64,000 nucleotides of DNA from Clostridium jeddahitimonense (GCA_000753455.2 LM994670.1:2983653-3047652), one strand, 5' to 3'; numbered from the stretch's first letter, positions 9,611-21,173 are shown. Numbers and translations: made by a program. Notes: a model not told the origin generated them from the sequence alone.

Positions 9611-11392
9611 TTAGTATGCCATACACTTTTGTATAGTAAAGTAGAACCTTACACTATTTGATGTACTTTCTACTCCAAATTTACTATTATGAATTTCTAA
9701 TATTCTTTTTACAATAGATAATCCAAGCCCTGTTCCTCCGAACTTTTTATTTCTTGATTTCTCTTTTCTATAAAATGGATCCCATATCTTTTCTATCTCT
9801 TCTGTAGTTAATGATATTCCAAAGTTCTCTATAGAAAATACATATCTATCCTCATCTTGGTTTAATTCTATATTAATATCTATTTTTTCACCATCTGGAG
9901 TATATTTAATAGCATTAGTTAAAAGGTTTGTTACTACTTGATTTATTCTTTTTTCATCTCCAAAAACTATAGATTCATCATAATCATTGAATACTATATT
10001 TAAATTTTTCTCTTTTATAATTGATTTAAGCTTATCTTTCTCTTTTAAGAATACACTTGTTAAATCAAAAGCTTCTTTCTTTAAAACAAATGTTGTAGAC
10101 TCTAATTTTGATATTTCTAGCATTTCTTTTACTAGTTCATTCATCTTATTTGTTTCTTCTAATATGTCTTCATACATATCTTCAGTATACATTCCACTTT
10201 TCACACCATTTATACTTCCTTGAATTATAGTAATAGGTGTTTTTAACTCATGAGAAATATTCGCTATAAGCTCCTTACGTTTCTCTTCTTGAATCTTTTT
10301 TATATCCATCTCTTCTTTAAGCTTTTTATTAGCTTCTTGTAATTCACTTAAGCTTTTTTCTAAGTTATTTGAGATTAAATTTAACGAATTTCCTAATACT
10401 CCAATTTCATCTTCACTTTTAACATCATATTTATATTGGAAATCACACTCTGATATTTTCTTAGCTACATTACTCATCTCAGCTAAAGGCTTAGTCATAA
10501 ACTTTGAATAGATTAAAGATATAACAATTACTAATAAAAAGGCTACTATAAATACAATCAAATAATAGCTATTCATTGTACCAATAACATCATTTACCTC
10601 TGATAATGGAGTTATAGCAATTATATATCCGCTACCAAATCTTTCACTAGAAACTAAAATTTCATCTACACTATTTATATTACCAGTTTTCGCTACATAC
10701 TTATCATTTAATACTATATTTCCTTTATCCTGTGTACTTAAATATAAATCCGAATTACCAAGAAGCGTATAAGTATTATCCTCTTGCACTATACTATCAG
10801 CTTTTCCTTCAACATATATATTCTCTCCACTTGGTATAACTAAAGCTGGAGAAGTTATAGCACTACTCTCACTCTGCCAAATTTCACTTGGGATAATATT
10901 ATAATAGGATTGAAGTTCTACTCCATTGATAAAAATTCTTTGCGGAAAAAGGTATCCATATTGATCAACACTTCCAAATGCCTGTACTATATCACCTTTT
11001 TTGATGTCTACCTTAGGAAACTGCTCTCCTAAAATTATCTTATAACTTATATTAGCCCTACTATCATTCATAACAATATGTCTACTACCCATGTATGCTT
11101 CAAGACCGATTCCACCACTAAAATCTGAATTTCTAAAAGATAAAGCTACATTCTCTTTCTTTTTTATATCTTGTATAAAGTCCATTACTTTCTCTTTACT
11201 ATATTCATCTTCTAAAAAATATTTAAACTCTTCCAAGTTTTTTTCTAACTTGTTCTTTTTTTGATTTATGTAATATTCTTCAAAGTATAATACTTGAAAA
11301 ACTAACTGTGATACTATAATACAAATTAAAATAAGCAAATTCATTAAAAATAATTTTGAAGCAACACTTTTCTTTATAAATCTATTCAACAT
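9611..11392 (-). CDS. sensor histidine kinase with large extracytoplasmic domain
   Basis: A kinase of about 593 residues. TM1 is near residues 14-36; an external sensor domain of about 230 residues follows; TM2 (YLIVFIVAFLLVIVISLIY) is near residue 275. Then come HAMP, a HisKA domain with ANISHELKTPITII (phospho-accepting His) and a HATPase domain (NLLTNAIKY, GTGLGLSIVKRI). The ATG at 11392 is preferred over a TTG seven codons upstream that lies deeper in the regulator gene. It overlaps the response regulator by 11 nt, so the two are translationally coupled. The sensor matches no family I recognise. The neighbouring MacB-like exporters and HtrA suggest it senses envelope damage or a peptide. 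Confidence 0.9.
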   Translation of the reverse strand: MLNRFIKKSVASKLFLMNLLILICIIVSQLVFQVLYFEEYYINQKKNKLEKNLEEFKYFLEDEYSKEKVMDFIQDIKKKENVALSFRNSDFSGGIGLEAYMGSRHIVMNDSRANISYKIILGEQFPKVDIKKGDIVQAFGSVDQYGYLFPQRIFINGVELQSYYNIIPSEIWQSESSAITSPALVIPSGENIYVEGKADSIVQEDNTYTLLGNSDLYLSTQDKGNIVLNDKYVAKTGNINSVDEILVSSERFGSGYIIAITPLSEVNDVIGTMNSYYLIVFIVAFLLVIVISLIYSKFMTKPLAEMSNVAKKISECDFQYKYDVKSEDEIGVLGNSLNLISNNLEKSLSELQEANKKLKEEMDIKKIQEEKRKELIANISHELKTPITIIQGSINGVKSGMYTEDMYEDILEETNKMNELVKEMLEISKLESTTFVLKKEAFDLTSVFLKEKDKLKSIIKEKNLNIVFNDYDESIVFGDEKRINQVVTNLLTNAIKYTPDGEKIDINIELNQDEDRYVFSIENFGISLTTEEIEKIWDPFYRKEKSRNKKFGGTGLGLSIVKRILEIHNSKFGVESTSNSVRFYFTIQKCMAY

Positions 11393-12074
11393 CGAACTTG
11401 TACCCTGATCCAAAAATAGTTTTTATACAATAGGATTTATGTTTAAGATTTTTTCTAAGCTTCTTTATCTGAGCATCTACTACCCTTGTATTTCCATAAT
11501 AATCATATCCCCACTTTGTCTCTAAAAGCTTTTCTCTAGATATAACTATATTCTTATTTTCCATTAAGTACTCTAACACCTCAAACTGCTTAGGCTCAAT
11601 TTCAATTTGCTCATCATCTATATATACTTCCATCTTTAATTTATCTAGCTTTACACCATTGTATTCTAGTATATCTTCTTGTATATTTTCTTTACCATTC
11701 AATGTCATTGCTTCAATCCTACTTAAAAGAACTTTAGCCTTTGCTAATAAAATCTCTGAATTAAATGGTTTTGTTACATAATCATCAACATTTAATTCAT
11801 AGCCCATCAACACATCCTCTTCATCAGCTCTAGCAGTAACCATAATCACAGGAACATCTGATTTTTTTCTTATTCTTCTAAGAACTGTAAATCCATCTAG
11901 CTTAGGTAACATAACATCTAATATTATTAAATCTATAGAATCATTAAACTTTTCTACTGCCTCTAACCCATCGTTAGCACTAATTACATTAAATTCATTA
12001 AATTTAAAATAATCACAAAGCATCTTATTTATTTTTTCTTCATCTTCTACTATCAAAACAGTTTTATTCTTCAT
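11382..12074 (-). CDS. OmpR/PhoB-family response regulator
   Basis: A 230-residue regulator. The receiver domain has the acidic pair (VEDEE), the phospho-accepting Asp in LIILDVMLPK and the Lys in YVTKPF. The C-terminal winged helix runs from about residue 130 (EYNGVKLD) through VVDAQIKKLRKNL to the wing FGSGYKFD. First gene of the two-component pair, 275 bp downstream of the ABC genes it probably controls. Confidence 0.93.
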   Translation of the reverse strand: MKNKTVLIVEDEEKINKMLCDYFKFNEFNVISANDGLEAVEKFNDSIDLIILDVMLPKLDGFTVLRRIRKKSDVPVIMVTARADEEDVLMGYELNVDDYVTKPFNSEILLAKAKVLLSRIEAMTLNGKENIQEDILEYNGVKLDKLKMEVYIDDEQIEIEPKQFEVLEYLMENKNIVISREKLLETKWGYDYYGNTRVVDAQIKKLRKNLKHKSYCIKTIFGSGYKFDVE

Positions 12075-12246
12075 ATCTCACCTCTACATTGCTATATAAT
12101 ATATATTACCCTAAAAACTATTTGACTTGTAATAATAATTAACAAAATATACAAAATTGAAGTTATAAAAGTCACAGCTATCCGAAAATATCTAACAAAG
12201 CTTTATAAAAAAGTTGTAGACATCAGTACTAGACAACACTTAAGGA

Positions 12247-12268
12247 AAAACTCTTTTAATTGAGTTTT
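12247..12268 (-). terminator. probable terminator after the second MacB-like gene
   Basis: Stem AAAACTC / GAGTTTT, 8-nt loop, followed by five T on the minus strand; located 80 bp after the ABC gene stop. Confidence 0.5.
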
Positions 12269-12289
12269 GAAATTTACTCCTAAACTAAA

Positions 12290-12350
12290 GTCTATAACCA
12301 ATGTCCACAACTATAATCTACAACTACCGTCTATAACTTATTTCAATAAC
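12290..12350. repeat. degenerate 13-bp tandem repeat
   Basis: The unit GTCTATAAC plus four variable bases recurs at 12290, 12303, 12316, 12329 and 12342 (GTCTATAAC, GTCCACAAC, ATCTACAAC, GTCTATAAC, TTCAATAAC), exactly 13 bp apart. The last copy runs into the ABC gene stop. An inverted copy (GTTGTAGAC) lies at 12213. Function unknown. Confidence 0.75.
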
Positions 12351-14221
12351 TAACTCTTTAACGCTGCTACTATCTCTGTTTTAACTAATTTATTGTTTAT
12401 AAATCCTGATAGACCTATTGTTAATCCTAAATTTATAACTACTAGAATTGCAATACTAACAAAATTAACCTCTATACCATATCCAAACTGCATTTTATAA
12501 ATTAAATCAAAAACGAATATTGATGCAAAGGCAATAATAGTTGAAAGTCCTGCAAAGTAAACACTTTCTCTAAATATAATCTTATTTATATTTGATTTAG
12601 TATATCCTAGCGCTCCAAGAGTTCCAATTTCAGTATACCTTTCAATAGTTACCCTGTATAGAATTATTGCACTGATAACTAATCCAACTATTAAAATTAA
12701 ATAAGATAATACTGTGTATAGCTTTAATAAGCTAGTAAATGACTTTTGGAAGGCTTCAACTTCATTAGCTTTTGTAAATACTCCAATATCATTGCTCTTT
12801 AACTCTTTTTCAACATCAGGAATTTTCTCAAAATCCTTTACTGTAAATGAAATTGCTGTTGGATTCTCTTTATCTATTTGTGCATTTTCATAAATCTTTC
12901 CCTCTAGGTCATCACTTAAAATAAAATCTTGATATATAGAATTAGTTAATCCAGAAACAATTACCTTAACCTCTTCACTTTCACCATCTTTATTGATGTA
13001 CTCAAATATAACTTCTTTACCAATTAGTCCTTTTATATCATCTGTAATTCTATTTGCAACATTAGATGATATAGCTATTTCATTCTTATTAGTCATTGGT
13101 ATATTTCCATAAGCCATAGTTTCTTTTGCTATTGCTGTTGGAACCTTAACTGGTATATCAATACTCTTATCGCCATTTTTTATTTTTAGATTTTCTAAAT
13201 CATATTGGTAATATACATTTTCTAAATTTTCATTAGCTTTTATATCATCATAAAGCTCACTTATATCCTCTGTTACCTTTTCACCATTAATTAAAGTAGG
13301 CACAGTACCTATATTATAGAAAAAGTTCTTTGTCTTAAAATCATTAATAATATTATTTGTAATCTTTTTAGTTGAAAGTGATGCCACAAAGGCTGAAGAC
13401 CCAAAGGCTATTATTACAGCAGCTAAAATAAATTTAAACATGTGTATTTTAAAGTTTTTTAAACTAATACTCTTTGCTGTTTTATTATCTAGTTTAGGCT
13501 CTTTTTTAATTTTACCATCGCCTACTTCATAAGCTATAGCCACTTCTTCATGATCTTTTTCCTTTTTAAATATAACTTTGATTTTATTATCATCTAATTC
13601 TATTACTTCGTCCGCATACTCTAATACATCTTCATCATGGGAAATCATAATTACTTGCTTAGTCTTAGATATATCTTTCAATATTTCCATTATAGCTTTT
13701 GTTGATTCACTATCTAATGCTCCTGTTGGTTCGTCTGCTAAGATAAGATTAGGTTCATTAATAAGTGCTCTTGCAATAGATACTCTTTGTTTCTGTCCAC
13801 CACTTAAAGTTTCTATTTTTTGATTTTTCTGTTCCTCTAAACCTAAAGAGTTTAGCAAATCTAATGCTCTTTTTAATTTTTCACCTTCAGTTATATCACT
13901 TTCTAAATGAATTCCCATTAATACATTTTCTAATGCAGTATATCCCTTAAAAAGATTATAGTTTTGGAATATAAATCCAATATTGTTGAATCTATATTTA
14001 CATAAATCTTCTATGCTTAACCCATTAAGCTTACTATCATTTACCTCAATTTCACCTTTATAGCTTCTATCAAATCCAGCTATTAAATTAAATATTGTAG
14101 TTTTTCCACTACCACTTGGTCCAAAGAAACAAGTTAAGCCTTTTTCTCTAAAAGTATAATTTACGTCATCACATATTTTTACTTCTCCAAAGCTTTTAAA
14201 TAAATTCTTTAAAATAACCAT
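12350..14221 (-). CDS. MacB-like ABC transporter, ATPase-FtsX fusion (second of pair)
   Basis: A 623-residue fusion. Residues 1-220 are an ABC ATPase of the LolD/MacB kind: Walker A FFGPSGSGKTT, signature LSGGQKQRVSIARAL, Walker B LILADEPTGALDS, H-loop ISHDE. A membrane span near 255-277 is followed by an external domain of about 230 residues and three C-terminal spans with the FtsX motif (YTEIGTLGALGYTKSNI). This is the MacB layout: a mechanotransmission pump that drives substrate export outside the membrane rather than through it. Its start overlaps the stop of the partner gene by one base, so the two probably form a heterodimer. Substrate unknown; antimicrobial peptides or lipoproteins are typical. 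Confidence 0.88.
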   Translation of the reverse strand: MVILKNLFKSFGEVKICDDVNYTFREKGLTCFFGPSGSGKTTIFNLIAGFDRSYKGEIEVNDSKLNGLSIEDLCKYRFNNIGFIFQNYNLFKGYTALENVLMGIHLESDITEGEKLKRALDLLNSLGLEEQKNQKIETLSGGQKQRVSIARALINEPNLILADEPTGALDSESTKAIMEILKDISKTKQVIMISHDEDVLEYADEVIELDDNKIKVIFKKEKDHEEVAIAYEVGDGKIKKEPKLDNKTAKSISLKNFKIHMFKFILAAVIIAFGSSAFVASLSTKKITNNIINDFKTKNFFYNIGTVPTLINGEKVTEDISELYDDIKANENLENVYYQYDLENLKIKNGDKSIDIPVKVPTAIAKETMAYGNIPMTNKNEIAISSNVANRITDDIKGLIGKEVIFEYINKDGESEEVKVIVSGLTNSIYQDFILSDDLEGKIYENAQIDKENPTAISFTVKDFEKIPDVEKELKSNDIGVFTKANEVEAFQKSFTSLLKLYTVLSYLILIVGLVISAIILYRVTIERYTEIGTLGALGYTKSNINKIIFRESVYFAGLSTIIAFASIFVFDLIYKMQFGYGIEVNFVSIAILVVINLGLTIGLSGFINNKLVKTEIVAALKS

Positions 14222-16191
14222 TATCTATCACCTGTCATTATATTATTTTCAATCTTTATACCTGATGTTATAAGAGCTGATATTATTCCCATAACAATAC
14301 CTTGTACTAAAATAATTGCTACTCCAGTTATCATAGATTTCCCCCCAGATACTGACATACTAAATATTTTGTTAGATAAGCTATTAATTACTGGTGATGC
14401 TGCTACAAATATTACTATAGATGCTATTGCAATTAATAAATTCTCAACAACATTTAAATTAAATATACTTCCCTTTGAATATCCATTTATCTTTAAAATT
14501 GCAAATTCTCTTTTTCTTAATATTGCATTAATCAATACTACTGCTATTGTAACTACTACTGCTATTGCTGAAATTATTACAGTTATTGCCCCTGATTGTT
14601 CCTTTGTTGTATCATTTATTCTTAAAATATCACTTACGCTTTCAAACTGACCCATTGGAGTTATTCCAACTTTGTTTAATTCATCTACTATCGGCATAAT
14701 ATCTTTAATATCTTTAACTCTCATCATAAATGAAACATTTTCTTGGCTTGCATTTTTTTGCACTCTTAATTCTTTAGCTGAATCTAAACCATATATAAAG
14801 GAATCTTCAAACTCAAATTCCATCTTTCCATAGTTAGGATCTGAATAAGATGCCTTTGTGTCTATTACACCTACTATAGTTAAGTTATCTAATTTTACTT
14901 TAACCTCTTGAGGTTGGCCACTTGACCAATCATATGCCATCCCTTCAATATTTATAGTTTTTCCTATAACATCACTTGGTTTCAATCCCGCTTTTTCTAC
15001 AAATAATTTTGGCACTGCCACTTCTCTACCATCTGATTTAGGAACTCTTCCCTCTATAATTTCATTAATAATCGGTGCATTATTAGAATTTTCAACCTTA
15101 TAATCTTTTACAAGCCCATCTATATTAACTGTCATATTATTAACTACATCCATTGGGGCAAAAAACTCTACTCTTGGATCATCCTGATATTTCTTTAAAA
15201 CCTCAGATACATCTTGTTCTATATCTAAATTAGGTTTATTAGTATCATTTCCATCTGTTCCACCAGCACCCATTACACTACTAAATATATTTATATCTCT
15301 TAAACTATTACCTTTAGCTTCAACTAACTCATTTAGTATATTTTCTTGCTCATTAACTACAGTTCCACTTATATTTAATAGTAAAAAGTATGATGACAAC
15401 ATTAAAATTAACGCACTCATACCAAACTTCATAAATAATCCTTTAAAGTTCTTTCCTCCTAATGAAAAAGCACTGCCAAATGATAACTTTGGATTGACTA
15501 ATTTATTTTTAGTTGCTACAACCTTCCCACTAGCTCCACTAGCTGTTTGAACTATCTTTCCACCATTTAGCGTGAAACAGTTACTCTCATTATCTATTAA
15601 AGATTTATCATGTGTTACAACTATTACTAATCTTTCTTTAGCTATTCTCTTTAAAGCATTCATTATTAAAGCTGAAGATTTTTTATCTAATGCACCAGTA
15701 GGCTCATCAGCAATTATTATTTCTGGATCCTTTACTAAAGCTCTTGCTATGGCAACTCTTTGTTTTTGGCCTCCTGATAATTGAGCTACATTCTTCTTTG
15801 CTAATCCATCTATAGCCAGCCTTTTTAAAATAGCAGTTACTTTTTTATTTTTCTCTTCATTACTTAAGTCTGATAACTCTAATACTACCTTAACGTTATC
15901 TTCAACAGAAAGATGGTTTATAAGTTGGAAGTCTTGCCATATGAATCCTACTGTATTGTAATAATAATCATTTAGCTCTTTTTCACTAAATTCTTTTAAA
16001 GAATTTCCTCTATAAAATACTTGCCCTTCATATCCTTTATCCATTCCACTTATAATTTTTAATAATGTAGACTTACCACTTCCTGATGGACCAACAATAA
16101 AATTTAATCCACTTTTAAACTCAACATTTAAATCTTTAAGTACCTTTACATTATTAAACTGTCTAGAAACATTTTTTAAAACCAACATCAT
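14221..16191 (-). CDS. MacB-like ABC transporter, ATPase-FtsX fusion (first of pair)
   Basis: A 656-residue fusion with the same architecture as its neighbour: ABC ATPase (Walker A IVGPSGSGKST, signature LSGGQKQRVAIARAL, Walker B IIIADEPTGALDK, H-loop VTHDK), first span near 250-275, external domain of about 270 residues containing a Gly/Asp/Asn-rich stretch (GAGGTDGNDTNKPN) and three C-terminal spans with an FtsX-type loop (RKREFAILKINGYSKGSI). It lies 90 bp downstream of HtrA and overlaps the next gene by one base, so the three genes are likely read together. The external domains of the two fusions are clearly different, supporting a heterodimer. Confidence 0.88.
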   Translation of the reverse strand: MMLVLKNVSRQFNNVKVLKDLNVEFKSGLNFIVGPSGSGKSTLLKIISGMDKGYEGQVFYRGNSLKEFSEKELNDYYYNTVGFIWQDFQLINHLSVEDNVKVVLELSDLSNEEKNKKVTAILKRLAIDGLAKKNVAQLSGGQKQRVAIARALVKDPEIIIADEPTGALDKKSSALIMNALKRIAKERLVIVVTHDKSLIDNESNCFTLNGGKIVQTASGASGKVVATKNKLVNPKLSFGSAFSLGGKNFKGLFMKFGMSALILMLSSYFLLLNISGTVVNEQENILNELVEAKGNSLRDINIFSSVMGAGGTDGNDTNKPNLDIEQDVSEVLKKYQDDPRVEFFAPMDVVNNMTVNIDGLVKDYKVENSNNAPIINEIIEGRVPKSDGREVAVPKLFVEKAGLKPSDVIGKTINIEGMAYDWSSGQPQEVKVKLDNLTIVGVIDTKASYSDPNYGKMEFEFEDSFIYGLDSAKELRVQKNASQENVSFMMRVKDIKDIMPIVDELNKVGITPMGQFESVSDILRINDTTKEQSGAITVIISAIAVVVTIAVVLINAILRKREFAILKINGYSKGSIFNLNVVENLLIAIASIVIFVAASPVINSLSNKIFSMSVSGGKSMITGVAIILVQGIVMGIISALITSGIKIENNIMTGDR

Positions 16192-16280
16192 TTTATTCTC
16201 CTTGCACTATTTTAGTAGCTTTATTATTCCATATAGTTGTGATTTACAAATTGTGATTTTATGACCTTTTTATGACTTTT

Positions 16281-17783
16281 TTAAATTATTGCACTTAAAG
16301 TTATGACCTCTCCATTTCTTTGAACATTTAATTCAATACTATCTCCACTTTGTAGTAAACTTAACTGAGCCTTTAATTCATTAGCTGAAGTAATTTGAAC
16401 TCCTTTTATTCCAACTATTATGTCATTTACTTGTATTCCAGTTCTTTCTGCAACACTGCCTCCTTCAACTCCAACTACAACTATCTGATTTTCTTTTTCT
16501 ACTATTTGAATTCCTAACTTAATTCCACTAGAATTCTGTTCTCCTCTATATTGCTCTTCATTTGAATAACCACCATATGGATATTGTCCTGAGTTTCCTC
16601 CATATGGGTAATCCCCTGAGTAATCTCCTGCTTGACCACCAAATGGATAACCTCCTTGTTGATCCCCGTATGGATAATCTCCTCCTTGATATCCACCACC
16701 TGGTTGCTCTCCATACTGATAGTTATCTGGATATTGCACTAGTGAATTCTGTCCCTCCTCATTTATATAATTTTCAGGATTTTCTAAAATTGCTCTAACA
16801 TACTTAATTGATACTGCAAAACCTATTCCTTCAACATTCTCTCCACTTTGCTTTGCTGTATTTACACCAATAATCTCACCTTTTAAATTAATTAATGGAC
16901 CTCCACTATTTCCCGGATTTATAGCTGCATCAATCTGTATAAATTCCTTCTCAACACCATCCATTGTAATTCTTCTAGTAGGAGCACTTATTATCCCTCT
17001 AGTAACTGTACCAGAAAATTCTTTTCCTAACGGATTTCCTATAGCAACTATCTCTTGCCCTGCATTTAACTCATCATCCTGAGATAATTCAGCTATCCCT
17101 GGCACTTCAACTTCTTCTACGATATCCAAAATTGCTAAATCATCTTTTTTACTTGTTGCTATTACTTTTCCAGTTACTTCTGTTCCGTCCTTAAATGTAA
17201 TAACTATACTAGTAGCCCCTTCTATAACATGATAATTTGTAACTACAGTTCCATTTTCATCTACAATAAATCCTGTTCCTACGCCACTCTTTGGTTGTGT
17301 AAACATATTTCCTTGTGAAGTTACAGTTATAGTAACTACTGATGGTGATACTAATTTAACTACCTCTTCTATAGATAAATTCTCTTTCTTTTCAACTTTA
17401 TCTTCTTTATTATTTAACTCTTCATCTCTTAATAGCTTATCCTTATCTTGGTTGTTATCCTTATTATTTAATTCATACTTCATATCTTGAGTACTAGCTA
17501 ATACTCTATTATTTAAGTGGTTATTAGCAATAAGCCCACATGAAAAAGCGAATAAAGATGCACAAGTAACTGCAGTAAACAATATCTTATTCTTTTTCCT
17601 GTTTTTCTTATTTAAATCACTTACAACCTCTTCTATTACTTTCTTATAATATTCATCATAATCTCTTCTATAGTCGATATTGTCATCATGTAAATCATCC
17701 TCATCTATAAGTATCTCATCACCATTTAAGTTGTTATCTATATTTTTATCTTCAAAGCCATTATGATCAAACTTCTTTTCCAT
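16281..17783 (-). CDS. membrane-anchored HtrA/DegP-type serine protease with PDZ domain
   Basis: A quality-control protease of about 500 residues. A cytoplasmic acidic N-terminus of about 65 residues is followed by one span (ILFTAVTCASLFAFSCGLIA), then the trypsin-like domain with His188 (TNYHVIEG), Asp218 (KDDLAIL) and Ser296 (GNSGGPL), numbered from the longer start. Between protease and PDZ lies a Tyr/Gly/Gln-rich linker of about 75 residues with repeated YPYG/YPFG units, unusual for HtrA. The PDZ domain fills the last 80 residues (KLGIQIV, GSVAERTGIQVNDIIVGI). The ATG at 17783 is chosen because AAGGAG lies nine bases before it; another ATG abuts the ribosome site. It leads the putative HtrA-MacB unit. 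Confidence 0.9.
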   Translation of the reverse strand: MEKKFDHNGFEDKNIDNNLNGDEILIDEDDLHDDNIDYRRDYDEYYKKVIEEVVSDLNKKNRKKNKILFTAVTCASLFAFSCGLIANNHLNNRVLASTQDMKYELNNKDNNQDKDKLLRDEELNNKEDKVEKKENLSIEEVVKLVSPSVVTITVTSQGNMFTQPKSGVGTGFIVDENGTVVTNYHVIEGATSIVITFKDGTEVTGKVIATSKKDDLAILDIVEEVEVPGIAELSQDDELNAGQEIVAIGNPLGKEFSGTVTRGIISAPTRRITMDGVEKEFIQIDAAINPGNSGGPLINLKGEIIGVNTAKQSGENVEGIGFAVSIKYVRAILENPENYINEEGQNSLVQYPDNYQYGEQPGGGYQGGDYPYGDQQGGYPFGGQAGDYSGDYPYGGNSGQYPYGGYSNEEQYRGEQNSSGIKLGIQIVEKENQIVVVGVEGGSVAERTGIQVNDIIVGIKGVQITSANELKAQLSLLQSGDSIELNVQRNGEVITLSAII

Positions 17784-17915
17784 ATCAAACATCTCCTTAT
17801 CTCTTTTCTATGATTTAATTGTAAAAAGAATATGTGTACATGAAATGTTTAACTTATGACTTTTAAATGACTAATAAATAAAAAAATTGAATATAACTTT
17901 ATAAAGAATAAAAAA

Positions 17916-17944
17916 AAGCAGTACGTACTAAATACATACTGCTT
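17916..17944 (-). terminator. terminator after the GH1 gene
   Basis: Stem AAGCAGTACGTA / TACATACTGCTT with one mismatch, 5-nt loop, seven T on the minus strand. Confidence 0.85.
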
Positions 17945-17956
17945 CTAATAATTATA

Positions 17957-19726
<1,770 letters not shown>

Positions 19727-20452
19727 TCATTTAGCGCATTGAGCTTTCTTAATAAGCTTAAAGCATCCTAATATCAACATACTAATAGTTACTAAATATA
19801 GTATTGCTACTGAAAAACCAGACCAAGTTAACATCTTAATTTTACCTAAAATATCAAATTTGTTACCTATACTAAGCCATATCCATATTGAAGCTACCCA
19901 CATAAACGAAAATCCAAGCTGAGCCTTTTCACTGCATCTACATGAAATTACGCCTGGTATTAATCCAATAGCATAAGCTAAGCAGTAAAGTGCAAAAGAA
20001 AATAATATTGATCCTACAATTGCACCAAGACTTCCATCTTGAATCCAGTTAAACCTCTCTTGTACACTTGAAAGATTCCTTCCACTTGTAAAAATCATAT
20101 CATAAACTGTAGGTGCTTTAATAAATACATTCACTGCCCTATTTATTGCAAAATCTACTACTGCCATAATTATTGATATAGGTACTATAGATACTACTAT
20201 TCCTTTAACAAATGTATTTCTTGATATATTATTGCTTTGTGTAAAGTAAAATTTTTTCTTAAAAGTATTACTTGCACATTCAATTAAAAACATAAATGTC
20301 ATTATATCCATTACTGCCGGCAGAAGAATATCTCCATATTGCCCTATATTAGCAAAAAACATTAGGACAACTGATATAACTAAATAAAACATTATCATTC
20401 TTCTTATCATATCTTTAATATTAAGCTTAGCTACCTTTAAAACTTTATCCAT
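19727..20452 (-). CDS. ABC transporter membrane protein (second paralogue)
   Basis: A 241-residue protein with about six hydrophobic segments and no ATPase motif. Residues 1-120 closely parallel the gene just upstream (both start M-x-K-x-L-K-x-A-K and share FYFTQSNNISRNTFVKG / FYFAQGNNISRKSFVKG, then AINRAVNVF / VINRVVNIF), so the two arose by tandem duplication. The ATG at 20452 is chosen because it aligns with the paralogue and follows AAGGGG. Last gene of the GntR-ATPase-permease-permease operon; probably forms a heteromeric channel with its paralogue. Confidence 0.82.
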   Translation of the reverse strand: MDKVLKVAKLNIKDMIRRMIMFYLVISVVLMFFANIGQYGDILLPAVMDIMTFMFLIECASNTFKKKFYFTQSNNISRNTFVKGIVVSIVPISIIMAVVDFAINRAVNVFIKAPTVYDMIFTSGRNLSSVQERFNWIQDGSLGAIVGSILFSFALYCLAYAIGLIPGVISCRCSEKAQLGFSFMWVASIWIWLSIGNKFDILGKIKMLTWSGFSVAILYLVTISMLILGCFKLIKKAQCAK

Positions 20453-20456
20453 AACA

Positions 20457-21173
20457 TCATTTCCCCTTAACTTCTGCATTTTTAACTAATAAAAATATTA
20501 TCCCTACTAAAAATATGAAAATTCCTATATCACTTAATAACCCTATATAAAAATTACCGAACTGTGTCTCAAATATAGGTGTATCAAATACAAAGGAAAG
20601 TAAATTTAATATCATTATACCTATAACAGAAACTAATATTTTCATAATTGTATTACATCTAAAGTAAAGCATACTTATTGCTAATCCCAATACATAAGCT
20701 AAGCAATATAAAATAAAGCAAATTAATACACTGTTAAATATAACCAATATACTATTATCTTGAACCCACGCTGTTGAATTATTTAAAAGATCTATAGATG
20801 CATAACTTCCACAAATCATATCATAAATAGTAGGCATTTCCGTAAAAATATTTACTACTCTATTTATTACAATATCAATAATAGACATAACTATAGCTAT
20901 TGGAAATATTGATCCTATAACACCTTTAACAAATGATTTTCTTGATATATTATTTCCTTGTGCAAAGTAAAAATTTTCTTTAAAGGAGTTTAGTCCGCAT
21001 ACAAAAAGGAATATTGCCGTTGCTAATTCTAATTCTTTTGTCATAAGATGAATATTACTATTTACCAAAGCTAGGTTTAAAATTAATGATGCTACTACAA
21101 TGCAATAAAATATTATAATTGGCTTTATCATATCATTTGTATTGATCTTTGCTATTTTTAAACTCTTATTCAC
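20457..21173 (-). CDS. ABC transporter membrane protein (first paralogue)
   Basis: A 238-residue membrane protein with about six spans, paralogous to the downstream gene. Its start overlaps the stop of the ATPase gene by 8 nt, so it is translationally coupled to the ATPase. The family resembles permeases of YtrA-controlled ABC systems in Firmicutes, which respond to cell-wall antibiotics in Bacillus; that function is only an analogy here. Confidence 0.82.
   Translation of the reverse strand: MNKSLKIAKINTNDMIKPIIIFYCIVVASLILNLALVNSNIHLMTKELELATAIFLFVCGLNSFKENFYFAQGNNISRKSFVKGVIGSIFPIAIVMSIIDIVINRVVNIFTEMPTIYDMICGSYASIDLLNNSTAWVQDNSILVIFNSVLICFILYCLAYVLGLAISMLYFRCNTIMKILVSVIGIMILNLLSFVFDTPIFETQFGNFYIGLLSDIGIFIFLVGIIFLLVKNAEVKGK

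Noticed and set aside
12290..12360. CRISPR-like array
   Set aside because: The repeat unit is 13 bp, degenerate and without spacers of constant length; there are no cas genes in the window.
16514..16798. Alternative frames in the HtrA linker
   Set aside because: They arise from the repetitive Tyr/Gly/Gln codons and lack ribosome sites.
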